From the NCBI RefSeq assembly GCF_002005225.1, contig NZ_CP019724.1:3226501-3290500 (forward strand): DNA of 64,000 nucleotides, read 5' to 3'. This document shows positions 7,102 through 14,514 of this stretch, piece by piece; the first letter of the stretch is position 1, and each line of letters begins with the position of its first letter. Below the pieces are notes generated by a model that ran no database searches, was not told where the DNA came from, and worked only from the letters and a program-made list of their open reading frames with translations. Both the position numbers and the translations under genes were made by a program. This DNA comes from Streptomyces pactum. GTDB lineage: Bacteria; Actinomycetota; Actinomycetes; Streptomycetales; Streptomycetaceae.

Positions 7102-9098
7102 CCGAGCAGGACCGCGTCACCGTCAGCGATCCGCACGGCCCGGTGAACAACGGCGAGGGGCATCAGTACGTCTTCTACGGCGCTGCCACGGACTGGATGA
7201 CCCGCAAAGGGGTCGAGTCCCTCCGGATCGCCCTCGAGGACCGGGTGCGCCTGGCCGACCGGTTCGTTCCCCCTAGGGGCTACCGCATCGCCGCCGACCA
7301 CTTGGAGAAACCAGGATCGGTGGTGCTGCTGGAGGGACCGCCCGGCAGCGGCCGCCGTGCCGCGGCAATCATGCTGCTGCACGGGGTCGGGGATGACAGG
7401 AACACCGACGAGGAGAGGGTTCGGGTCGAGGAGCTTCCCGCCACAGCCAAGGACGAGAACAGGAACGACAAGCCACTCACCCCCGGCGAGGGGGACCGTT
7501 TCCTTCTCGACCTCTCCGGGATCACCGACGAAGAGGAGTACACCAGGGCCCAGCGCCGTCTGGCCGTGCACCGGTCGAAGGTCCAGGAGGCGGGGGCCCA
7601 CATGGTCGTCGTCCTGCCGTCGGTCATGGAGTACGCCCATGCGCCGGACTTCGAACCGCACAGGGTGAAGCTGGAGCGCCCCCGGGGCGTCGCTGTCGTC
7701 ACCCGGTACCTCCGCATGGACCGGATGGCCTTCCACCCTGCGGATCTGAGGAGCGCCGGCCTCCAGCACCTGTGTGACCGCTCCCCCATGCGGGAACTGG
7801 CGCGGCTCGCGAGGCTGGTGAAGGCCGCTCGCGACAGTGGCCGGTTCGGATCCGACTTCGCGGGATGGCTCGACCAGGCGATGCACGCGGTGACCGACCG
7901 TGCCGGTGAGGTGGGTCAGCAGATGGTCGCGGTCCGCACCGCGCCCGAGCGGGCCTTGCTGCTCACGGCGGCAGTGTTCGAAGGATCTCGCGCAGACACC
8001 GTTTACGAGGCATGGCAACGCCTATTGAAGGAAGTGGGGCACAAGGAGGAGGTGACCTCCGAGTTCGCGCAGACGGACTTCGGGGAGCGGTTGAAAGCGC
8101 TCGGGATCGAACGGGCCCCGAACGGACGGCTCCGCTTCGAGCGGCTGGCCTACGCCGACGCGGTGCGGACGTACTTCTGGGCGAACTTCCCCGGGGTGCG
8201 CAACGGCCTCAGGGACTGGATCGGCTCTGCCGCCGAGCTGGACGGCCTGACCACCGACGACCAGGTGGACGTCGTCGTCCGCTTCGGCGAGCGGTCTCTG
8301 GCCGTCCGGCGGCCCGACGACCTCTTCGGCCTCGTGGTGCGCTGGGCGAACGACGCGGCCAGGGCGTCCAGCGATCCGCGAGCCGCGACAGCTCTCGAAC
8401 TCGGTCTCCGCCACGAGGAGTTCGGGGGGTGGTTCCGCAGGCGGATGTACGAGTGCGTCACGAGGTCCGGCTCCTTGTCTGACGGCCTGGCCCGTGTCTT
8501 GACAACCGCCTGTCACCAGAGCCTCGGCGCGACGCACCCAGATCAAGCAGTGGTGCGCCTCCACCACCTCGCCGTACGGAGGGAGGGGGCAGCGCACGGG
8601 GCCCGGGAAGCGCTTCTCGACCTCGCCGGCCGTGACCGTCGGCTCTACCGACTGCTGATCGACCGCCTGCGGGACCGGGCACGTCAGGAACAACCCGGGG
8701 CTCATTCCCATCTCCACCTGCTCGCAGAGCTGTTGAGGAGCGACCGAGCGCCGGACCCACCCCGCTGGCCGGACCTTTTCCTGGGCTGGAAGACGGTGTT
8801 CTCGCAACCGCCGACGGAACTCTGGAACCCGCTGGTGAGCAGCTGGCTGGACGCCGTGGCGGACGACCGCACGCAAGAGATGGCGCTGGACGTGATGGTC
8901 AGGGCGACGCACGGCCGCACGGCCGCCCTCCACCGCCTCTACGTCATCGCCTGCGGCTGGGCACGGTCTGCGCGCCACCCGTCCCGGGCGGCCGTCGCCG
9001 CCCTCTTCTGGCGGCACATCGACCAAGCGCAGTACGCCCGCCCGGAGAGTAAGGAGCGTGCGGGCGCCGAACCACGGATCACGGAAGAGGAACGATGA
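7098..9098 (+). CDS. P-loop NTPase-like (NLR/STAND-like) protein with N-terminal motif matching the TIR tail
   Basis: This is a 666-residue protein. Residues 14-24 (GPVNNGEGHQY) match the tail of the upstream TIR protein at 9 of 11 positions. A P-loop-like GPPGSGRR follows at 80-87; the invariant Lys is Arg and the Ser/Thr is also Arg, so hydrolysis may be lost or altered. A Walker B-like FLLDLS segment lies about 55 residues later. The remaining 400 residues are helical and could be a sensor region. The gene overlaps its neighbours by 4 nt on both sides. The role as sensor or oligomerising partner of the TIR effector is inferred from the shared motif and operon structure. No family name can be assigned from sequence alone. 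Confidence 0.8.
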   Translation: MTEQDRVTVSDPHGPVNNGEGHQYVFYGAATDWMTRKGVESLRIALEDRVRLADRFVPPRGYRIAADHLEKPGSVVLLEGPPGSGRRAAAIMLLHGVGDDRNTDEERVRVEELPATAKDENRNDKPLTPGEGDRFLLDLSGITDEEEYTRAQRRLAVHRSKVQEAGAHMVVVLPSVMEYAHAPDFEPHRVKLERPRGVAVVTRYLRMDRMAFHPADLRSAGLQHLCDRSPMRELARLARLVKAARDSGRFGSDFAGWLDQAMHAVTDRAGEVGQQMVAVRTAPERALLLTAAVFEGSRADTVYEAWQRLLKEVGHKEEVTSEFAQTDFGERLKALGIERAPNGRLRFERLAYADAVRTYFWANFPGVRNGLRDWIGSAAELDGLTTDDQVDVVVRFGERSLAVRRPDDLFGLVVRWANDAARASSDPRAATALELGLRHEEFGGWFRRRMYECVTRSGSLSDGLARVLTTACHQSLGATHPDQAVVRLHHLAVRREGAAHGAREALLDLAGRDRRLYRLLIDRLRDRARQEQPGAHSHLHLLAELLRSDRAPDPPRWPDLFLGWKTVFSQPPTELWNPLVSSWLDAVADDRTQEMALDVMVRATHGRTAALHRLYVIACGWARSARHPSRAAVAALFWRHIDQAQYARPESKERAGAEPRITEEER

Positions 9099-10435
9099 AA
9101 CACCGTTTTCCCAGCCTGCTGTTCGTCGCTCTCTGCGGCCTCGCACCGGCTGTGCTCGGACACTTTCTGGACTGGTCGGCATGGTTGTGGGGCTTTATGT
9201 CCATGGTCACGGCCTCCGGTTCCCTGCTGCTCGTGATGACGGTCCTCAGCGGTGGCCACACGTCCGCCGACCCGTACGAGCCCGGGGAGCCCGAGCCGCC
9301 CGCGGTGCCGACGGAGCAGCCGTACCAGGAGGCACGGGTGGTCGACGCGGCGCTGTCGAGCGCGACGAACGGCTACGACTTCCTCTTCTCCGCCACCGTG
9401 TGGTGGAGGCCGGTCCCCGACCACGCCGGCCAGGCAGACAGTGCCTCCTCAGCCCTCGCCGTGTCCTCGGTCGTCAGCCGGGCCCTGGAGGTCGTCCGTC
9501 ACGAGGAACCCGGCCGGGCCAGCTTCGCACGGTATCTCTTGGAGGGGCAGCTGGGCATCCCGCTCCCCGACCTGAGCGGACGGGTGAAGGCCATGGCGGC
9601 CGATGTGACGCTGACCCTCGCCCCCGCCGACCGCGAACGCCTGCAGAAGCTGAACGACCTTCGCAAGGACGAGGAGATCTGGGAGTACGAGCGTCAGCAC
9701 GAGCGCAACAAGCGGCGCTACCTCGGTGACGACGTGCTCAAGAGCGCGGGCAGCGCGGTGGTGTGGTGGCTCGCCCGCCACGAGAACGAAATCGAGAAGG
9801 CGGTCGACATGATCGGCCCGCTCGCACAGGTCGCGGCGGCGGCCAACGACGTGGAAGTGCCCGAGCTCTTCCGCCACCTGCTCGTCCCACCCGTGAGCGC
9901 ACGGAGCGAAGCGACCGTCGGGGGCCCGCTGTGGGACGGGGACGACCACGGAGGAGGGGTTTTCGACCGCGAGGAGGAAGTAGGGGTCTCGGATCGACTG
10001 CGCCTGTTGCTGACGGAGGCGGGCCTGAAGCCGGACATGGACGGGTACACGGTGCTCGCGCACCGCGTAATGAGGTTCTTGAAAACGGAGGGGCTGGACG
10101 AGGCCGCCGCCGAGATCAGGCGGGCCTTTGGCCTGGCTCCCGGCGATGGCCCGGAGGACGAGCCTTCGAGCGAGGGGAACACTACCGGCCCCTGGCCGCC
10201 CCGCTCCCCGGCCCCCGAAGGCCCGCCGTTCACCGACCCGGACGTGGCCCCCGGTGCGAGCACGTTCACACCGAGGACGGCGGAGGGCAGCGCGAACGCC
10301 GGTGACCGGGACCAGGATCGGTGGGAGACGAGCGAGGACGACACTCCGCCTCCCCACTTCTGGGACCCGTCGCACAGCCCGCACCGGCCCGCCGAACCCC
10401 GCCCATGGAACGAGGACGACGAGAACGGGGTCTGA
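9095..10435 (+). CDS. Two-helix membrane protein with cytoplasmic charged domain, third gene of the TIR operon
   Basis: The 446-residue product begins with two hydrophobic segments (about 6-24 and 29-48) separated by a short loop. A soluble domain follows (about 80-270) with a Trp-rich stretch (SATVWWRP), a highly charged segment (RLQKLNDLRKDEEIWEYERQ, about 190-210) and a conserved-looking SAVVWWLARHENE helix. The last 80 residues are Pro/Gly/Asp-rich and probably disordered. Its layout (N-terminal anchor, beta-rich part, coiled segment) loosely recalls SPFH proteins, but I cannot confirm this. The ATG overlaps the preceding stop (ATGA). It may anchor the TIR complex at the membrane or be a second effector. 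Function unknown. Confidence 0.8.
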   Translation: MKHRFPSLLFVALCGLAPAVLGHFLDWSAWLWGFMSMVTASGSLLLVMTVLSGGHTSADPYEPGEPEPPAVPTEQPYQEARVVDAALSSATNGYDFLFSATVWWRPVPDHAGQADSASSALAVSSVVSRALEVVRHEEPGRASFARYLLEGQLGIPLPDLSGRVKAMAADVTLTLAPADRERLQKLNDLRKDEEIWEYERQHERNKRRYLGDDVLKSAGSAVVWWLARHENEIEKAVDMIGPLAQVAAAANDVEVPELFRHLLVPPVSARSEATVGGPLWDGDDHGGGVFDREEEVGVSDRLRLLLTEAGLKPDMDGYTVLAHRVMRFLKTEGLDEAAAEIRRAFGLAPGDGPEDEPSSEGNTTGPWPPRSPAPEGPPFTDPDVAPGASTFTPRTAEGSANAGDRDQDRWETSEDDTPPPHFWDPSHSPHRPAEPRPWNEDDENGV

Positions 10436-10457
10436 TCCGGTAGACGGTCAGCTCGCC

Positions 10458-10496
10458 GAGGCTCCCCTTCACCGCACACCGCGGCAGGGGAGCCTC
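10458..10496 (+). terminator. Hairpin terminator after the TIR operon
   Basis: GAGGCTCCCCT (10458-10468) pairs perfectly with AGGGGAGCCTC (10486-10496) across a 17-nt loop, starting 22 nt after the stop codon of the third operon gene. No U-tract follows, which is usual in Streptomyces. Confidence 0.6.
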
Positions 10497-10501
10497 TCCT
10501 G

Positions 10502-10696
10502 TCCTGCGAGACCATCACCGGGTCCGTCCGTTGGCCTGGGTTCGACCTGCGTTGGCGCCACGATGCGGCGCAAGGGATGGTGGCCATCGGGTTCGTCTTC
10601 CCACACGGCCGGGTCACCGTCTTCAACGCGCTCGACGAGAACGGCCTGAGCTTCATGGCGCCCGAGCCCTTCTACGAGTGCCACTCCCTGGAGTAG
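10502..10696 (+). pseudogene. Fragment of an unidentified protein (C-terminal remnant)
   Basis: A reading frame open from 10436 ends at a TAG at 10694. Its last 60 codons look protein-like (for example VAIGFVFPHGRVTVFNALDE and a final FYECHSLE), but no plausible start with a ribosome binding site exists upstream. It is probably the 3' remnant of a gene otherwise lost. The remaining 10697-10930 has no supported gene and should carry the promoter of the next gene. Confidence 0.35.
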
Positions 10697-10930
10697 CTGC
10701 CCTTGGATGTCTTCTGGATGCTGCTGCGCTCACGTGCTTGATCGGCAATCGGTACCACTCTCCCTGGAGACGTGTTACACCTCAGGACGGGTGGGTAGCC
10801 GTTCGGCTTGCCGCGCGCAGCAGCCGAAGGCAGTGTCGTTGGTAACGGAATCAGCGTCGGTATTGGCACGCCGCCGTTGCCCATCAAGACTGCAGATACC
10901 GAAAGCCAGCGATCCTATGGGGGTGTACCG

Positions 10931-11377
10931 ATGAGCGATCTGTTGGACGCCGTGGACACGGCTCACAGCAACATCGAGCGCCTCACCGATCCGGGTGCAC
11001 TACGCGACGCCACCGAGCAAGTGATCGCTGTCGCTCGCCAGTGCGGCGCCCAAGCGGTCCTTGCCGCCAGCCCCGTTGCCGAGCGCTTGGTCGGCGCGCT
11101 CCTGTCGTCATGCAGCGACTTGGTCAGCTTGTCCTCGCAGGCAGCCGCAGCCTCACAGAACGTACTGATCGTGGACGTCAACCTTGCCAGCGGCACTACG
11201 GTGGCGCAGGCCGCCCGCCACGCCCGCAGCCGCGGAGCACGGCGTATCCACGCAGTCGTCCTCCATCAACTGACCGCGGTTGCAGCGCAGGCCGCAGACT
11301 GCGGCGTAGATGCATTGGACGTCCTCGGAGAACGACCGCCGACCCGCTCTTTGTCTACGACAGATTCGGGTCTGTAG
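10931..11377 (+). CDS. Phosphoribosyltransferase-like protein
   Basis: The 148-residue product fits a type I PRTase fold. The key segment NVLIVDVNLASGTT (about 77-90) matches the PRPP-binding loop (hydrophobic strand, acidic residue, then S/T-G-T-T). The second acidic residue of the usual D-D pair is replaced by Val, so catalysis may be altered. The typical hood or base-specific region is not recognisable. The ATG follows a GGGGGTG ribosome binding site at 10919-10925. Its 3' end overlaps the convergent RuvC-like gene by 23 nt. With that gene and the kinase it forms a compact cassette. Orphan PRTases next to kinases have been noted in bacterial conflict loci; the role here is inferred. Confidence 0.65.
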   Translation: MSDLLDAVDTAHSNIERLTDPGALRDATEQVIAVARQCGAQAVLAASPVAERLVGALLSSCSDLVSLSSQAAAASQNVLIVDVNLASGTTVAQAARHARSRGARRIHAVVLHQLTAVAAQAADCGVDALDVLGERPPTRSLSTTDSGL

Positions 11378-11837
11378 TAGATGCAGCGGGCAAGCCCGTA
11401 AGGGCCGCAGCAGCGGCCACCGATCGCCTAGAGTCCAGCGTCTTACCGCGTGCCAGTGCCTTCGCCTTGCTCAGGCCAAGCGCCTCGCCGACTTCCTTGC
11501 CGTTGCGGTACACAACCTGCTGGATCTTGTGATCGCGACACACGTATCCGAGAGCACCTTCGATCATGAGGCGATGTCGGGGTGCCTCCTTGCGGTTCCC
11601 GGCGGGACTAACGTCCGCAACGCAGATCACCACGGCGTTGGGATTCAAGGCCGAGAGCTTGCTACTGAGCATGCGCCCCAGGTCTTCAACCTGGTCGATG
11701 ACCTCCAACGCCGCCGTTCGAAGCTCACAAGCCTCCTGAATCTGGGGCTCGTCCTGCGATCCTCCCAGGACAACGCAGGTAACTACAGGGCCTCGCCCTG
11801 CCGCTGGAAAACCCACACTGATCCCAAGTACCTCCAT
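11355..11837 (-). CDS. RNase H-fold, RuvC/YqgF-like protein
   Basis: This 160-residue protein begins directly with a first beta strand (MEVLGISVGFP) and has a central strand NPNAVVICVAD. Its helical C-terminal part (EVGEALGLSKAKALARG, then RRSVAAAAALTGL) resembles the end of RuvC-type resolvases. The first-strand Asp of active RuvC enzymes is Ser here (GIS), so it may be inactive or divergent. The ATG at 11837 is chosen because a TATAGT -10 box lies 7 nt upstream, implying a leaderless transcript. It is divergent from the kinase (24 bp between starts) and overlaps the PRTase gene tail-to-tail. The fold assignment is tentative. Confidence 0.6.
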   Translation of the reverse strand: MEVLGISVGFPAAGRGPVVTCVVLGGSQDEPQIQEACELRTAALEVIDQVEDLGRMLSSKLSALNPNAVVICVADVSPAGNRKEAPRHRLMIEGALGYVCRDHKIQQVVYRNGKEVGEALGLSKAKALARGKTLDSRRSVAAAAALTGLPAASTTDPNLS

Positions 11838-11844
11838 GCACAGC

Positions 11845-11852
11845 ACTATAGA
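11845..11852. promoter_or_regulatory. Overlapping divergent -10 boxes for two leaderless genes
   Basis: TATAGT on the minus strand (11850-11845) lies 7 nt before the ATG at 11837. TATAGA on the plus strand (11847-11852) lies 9 nt before the ATG at 11862. Both share the CTATAG core. Neither start codon has a Shine-Dalgarno, so both mRNAs are probably leaderless, and RNA polymerase could serve only one direction at a time. Confidence 0.5.
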
Positions 11853-11861
11853 GTGACAGGC

Positions 11862-12926
11862 ATGTCGGGAACGGTCATCGCCCAGGTCGGCAACCACCAG
11901 GTCGGGAACCGCTTCAGTGATCGCTACAAGGTGCTGGAACACCTCGGGGGCGGGGCTGGTGGCCAGGTCTATCGGGTCGAGGACGAGCATCTGCGCGCAG
12001 AGGTGGCGCTCAAGCTCTTCGAACCGCAGTCAGGTCAGCCAGCCACGTGGGACGAAGCCCAGGCGCTCAAGGAGCTGCAGAGCCAGTACCTCCTCCCCGT
12101 CTACAACGCCGACATCGCCAGCGGGACCGACATCCGCTACATCACGATGCCCGTCATGGACGGCGATCTTGAAACAGCTTCAGTACCGTTCGGCATCGAC
12201 ATCGCCAAGGCGGTGCGCTGGGGCCAGCAGCTCGGGCACGGACTTGAGCGCGTCCACGCCGCCGGCCTACTGCATCGCGACGTCAAACCAGGCAACGCGT
12301 TCGTCGACACCGGCAACAACGTCCTGCTGGGAGATCTTGGTTTTGCCGCGCGGATGGATGCCGACGGCTATACCGCCGCGAACGGAACATACGCCACCGT
12401 AGCTCCGGAGGTACTGAGTACAGGCAAATGCTCGGTGGCCTCAGACGTCTACTCGCTGGCTGCCACCATGTTCTACCTCCTGTCCGGGCAGTACCCGAAC
12501 GGGCCGATAACCCTGGGACGAAGCGCCCGCAGGGAGCGAATTCTCCACGGCCAGTTCGACAAACTGCGCGATGTCGCCCCGCATGTCTCCCAGGGCCTCG
12601 GCAGCGTCGTCGAGCGAGGACTCTCTCTCGATCCAGTTGCTCGTCCCAGCAGCGCGCAAGCTCTCGCAAACCAACTCGCTCAATGTATACGCCCTCACAG
12701 ACCTTGGCGCCGCGTCACACCCCACGACGGACACGACCAATGCTTTGAAGGGGGCGCCACCAACACGGCGAAGGCAGTCTCGGTCTGCGCGGTACAGGAC
12801 GCACGTGGGCGCTACGGCGTCGAGGTGCGCCACGAGACAGGCCGGCGAGCACGCCAGCACGAGAAGAGCGGACTCCAACGAGACAGCCTTCCTGCCGCTT
12901 TGCGCACTGTGCTTCGCAACCTCTAG
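11862..12926 (+). CDS. Hanks-type serine/threonine protein kinase
   Basis: The 354-residue soluble kinase has a Gly-rich loop (GGGAGGQV, 29-36), the ATP-anchoring lysine (VALK, 51), the catalytic HRDVKPGN (139-145, Asp140), a DLG in place of DFG (158-160) and an APE motif (181-183). The kinase domain ends near residue 285. A C-terminal extension of about 65 residues (starting PWRRVTPHDG) is of unknown type and contains no transmembrane helix. Codon third positions are less GC-rich than in core genes. It is divergent from the RuvC-like gene. It probably phosphorylates a partner in the same cassette, but substrates are unknown. Confidence 0.9.
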   Translation: MSGTVIAQVGNHQVGNRFSDRYKVLEHLGGGAGGQVYRVEDEHLRAEVALKLFEPQSGQPATWDEAQALKELQSQYLLPVYNADIASGTDIRYITMPVMDGDLETASVPFGIDIAKAVRWGQQLGHGLERVHAAGLLHRDVKPGNAFVDTGNNVLLGDLGFAARMDADGYTAANGTYATVAPEVLSTGKCSVASDVYSLAATMFYLLSGQYPNGPITLGRSARRERILHGQFDKLRDVAPHVSQGLGSVVERGLSLDPVARPSSAQALANQLAQCIRPHRPWRRVTPHDGHDQCFEGGATNTAKAVSVCAVQDARGRYGVEVRHETGRRARQHEKSGLQRDSLPAALRTVLRNL

Positions 12927-13039
12927 CACGGTATTGAGGACGGCAGAATTCCATACCGTGCTGTCCCGCCCGCCAGCACGAGTGAGCGGGTTACTGGCTG
13001 CCTTCCCGGGGCGCTACACACGCTTACGGGCGGAAGCAG

Positions 13040-13396
13040 TCACGGCCTCAGCAGCCGAAGCTGCGGATCGAAGCAGACAAGCCCCATCGATGCCGCGAGG
13101 TCCGCAGCGTAGGCCGACGCTTTCTCGGCCATGCTGTACCGCATTGGGAAGTAGATGAACGGCCCGGCCGCCTCGCCGATCAACGGCCCCGTCGACCAAG
13201 GGGAGGTGTCCTCCTCGTCCTCCGTGAGATCCACCCATCGCGCCAAGAGCCCAGCAACGTACTCCGCGATACGCGGTGACGGTGGAAACTCTTCCTCCGT
13301 GTCGATGTAGCGGTCGTACAGCTGGGTGAGGACCTCGCCCGCGATCACATCGTCAGCGGGCTTGCTGCCTTCCCACACCGCCAGGTCGTAGCTCAT
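13040..13396 (-). CDS. Hypothetical protein, 118 aa
   Basis: The product starts MSYDLAVWEGSKPADD, continues through a Trp-containing segment (LARWVDLTEDEEDTSPWSTG) and ends with a Met/Ala-rich helix. It looks like a genuine small globular protein of the kind common in Streptomyces accessory regions (a YDLAVW start recurs in immunity-like families), but I cannot name a function. It is divergent from the gene at 13492, with 95 bp of shared upstream DNA. Confidence 0.7.
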   Translation of the reverse strand: MSYDLAVWEGSKPADDVIAGEVLTQLYDRYIDTEEEFPPSPRIAEYVAGLLARWVDLTEDEEDTSPWSTGPLIGEAAGPFIYFPMRYSMAEKASAYAADLAASMGLVCFDPQLRLLRP

Positions 13397-13491
13397 GGCC
13401 GAACTGTGCCACGCCCTACTGACAGTACCGCTTAGCGTCGATCAGCAGGCCAGCCGCACCAGACGTCCGAGGGAGCTGTTACGTTCCGCCC

Positions 13492-14034
13492 ATGACCGCA
13501 CCAGACGATCTACTCCTTCGGATCGAGCAGGAGCCTTCCCTTGCTGCCGCGCTCGCCTGGCCTGGCGACTTCGACATCGAGCGCCGGGACCCCATTGAGG
13601 ACCTTGCCCTTCCCGCCGGGCTTCCCCTGCACCCGATAGCCGGCTGCGGCGCTGGCGGCACCTACTTCCTGTGCGGGGAAGCCGGGGCCGAGGAGAGGCC
13701 CGTCCTGTACACCGACTCGGAGGGCCAGGCGACACTGATCGGCGCCGACCTCGTCGAGGCCATCGCCCTCATCGTGGTCCTGCCCTTCTGGCGCGACCTG
13801 GCGAAGGGCTTCGCGATCAGCGAGCTCGGCTCGGGCCTTCGGGCCGACCACCCAGACTTCGACGCCGAGCGCGACCGCCTTCTGCACGCCCTCGGGCTTG
13901 CCTCCCTCTCCGAGGAGGAGGCTGCCGCTCGCCTGCTGGCTGTGGCCGCACGCACGGCCCCGGACTACGTGCCGTGCGTACCTGACGATGATCACCTGCC
14001 GTACGAGCTTCTGTTTCCGAGCGGCCCCGCCTAG
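13492..14034 (+). CDS. Hypothetical acidic protein, 180 aa, possibly SMI1/SUKH-like
   Basis: It encodes a 180-residue acidic protein with a GAGGTYFLCG motif (about 53-62), followed by strands and a hydrophobic helix (VEAIALIVVLPFWRDL, about 85-100). The alternation of short strands and a G-G-x-Y/F motif is reminiscent of SMI1/KNR4 (SUKH) immunity-type proteins, but this is weak. It contains no membrane segments or catalytic motifs. It is divergent from the 118-aa gene at 13040-13396. Confidence 0.7.
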   Translation: MTAPDDLLLRIEQEPSLAAALAWPGDFDIERRDPIEDLALPAGLPLHPIAGCGAGGTYFLCGEAGAEERPVLYTDSEGQATLIGADLVEAIALIVVLPFWRDLAKGFAISELGSGLRADHPDFDAERDRLLHALGLASLSEEEAAARLLAVAARTAPDYVPCVPDDDHLPYELLFPSGPA

Positions 14035-14052
14035 CGAAGCCAGCGCTTGACG

Positions 14053-14514
14053 TCAGTACCGGGCGATGACCTGTCGCAGGTCCGTGCCCAGGAGGTCCTC
14101 CAGCGCCTGGACGGTGGCTGGCGGTAGTGGCAGCTCGCATTCTGGGTCTGTGGTGACGAGGCTGTACCTGGCGAAACCCGCAGCCTCGACGTAGTCGAGG
14201 GCGTTCAAGTCCGTCTGGGCAGAGCAACAGGACATCGTCACGGCAAGCGCGTCGAACTAGCCGTCTGGAAGCGTTGCCGTGTCCATCGCGTCGCCCCACC
14301 AGTCTTCGATGTCGGAGCCGCATACGGGGCACCGGACACCACACCAGTTCTCCCCGGGATCAATGAAGGCTGTGCCGGGGATGTGCCAGACGTCGTAACC
14401 GCCCAACGCCTCAGGAACCAGTTGTCGTAGCCGGGCTTGCGCAGCCTCGCTCGCAGCGGGCGCAGGCGAAAAGTGCGGGTCCTTGGGTATGAGGTGGAGC
14501 AGCGTGATGCTCAC
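14053..14514 (-). pseudogene. Small zinc-ribbon-like gene interrupted by an in-frame TAG
   Basis: Translation from the GTG at 14514 gives 85 residues with a CPVCGS pair, then hits TAG at 14259-14257. The same frame continues without another stop to 14053, giving a coherent second half (FDALAVTMSCCSAQTDLNALD, ending DLRQVIARY) with a second Cys pair. Together they form a 153-codon gene with two Cys pairs suggestive of a zinc ribbon. The amber codon is therefore a point nonsense mutation, or less likely read-through. The GTG overlaps the Nudix stop (GTGA at 14514-14511). The second half has an internal ATG at 14241 and might be expressed alone. Confidence 0.7.

Noticed and set aside
12441..12929. 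A 162-codon minus-strand frame covering the kinase C-terminus
   Set aside because: Its first half looks somewhat protein-like, but it lies antisense to a kinase with intact motifs, has no clear ribosome binding site, and its second half is plainly a shadow. The kinase tail reads better.
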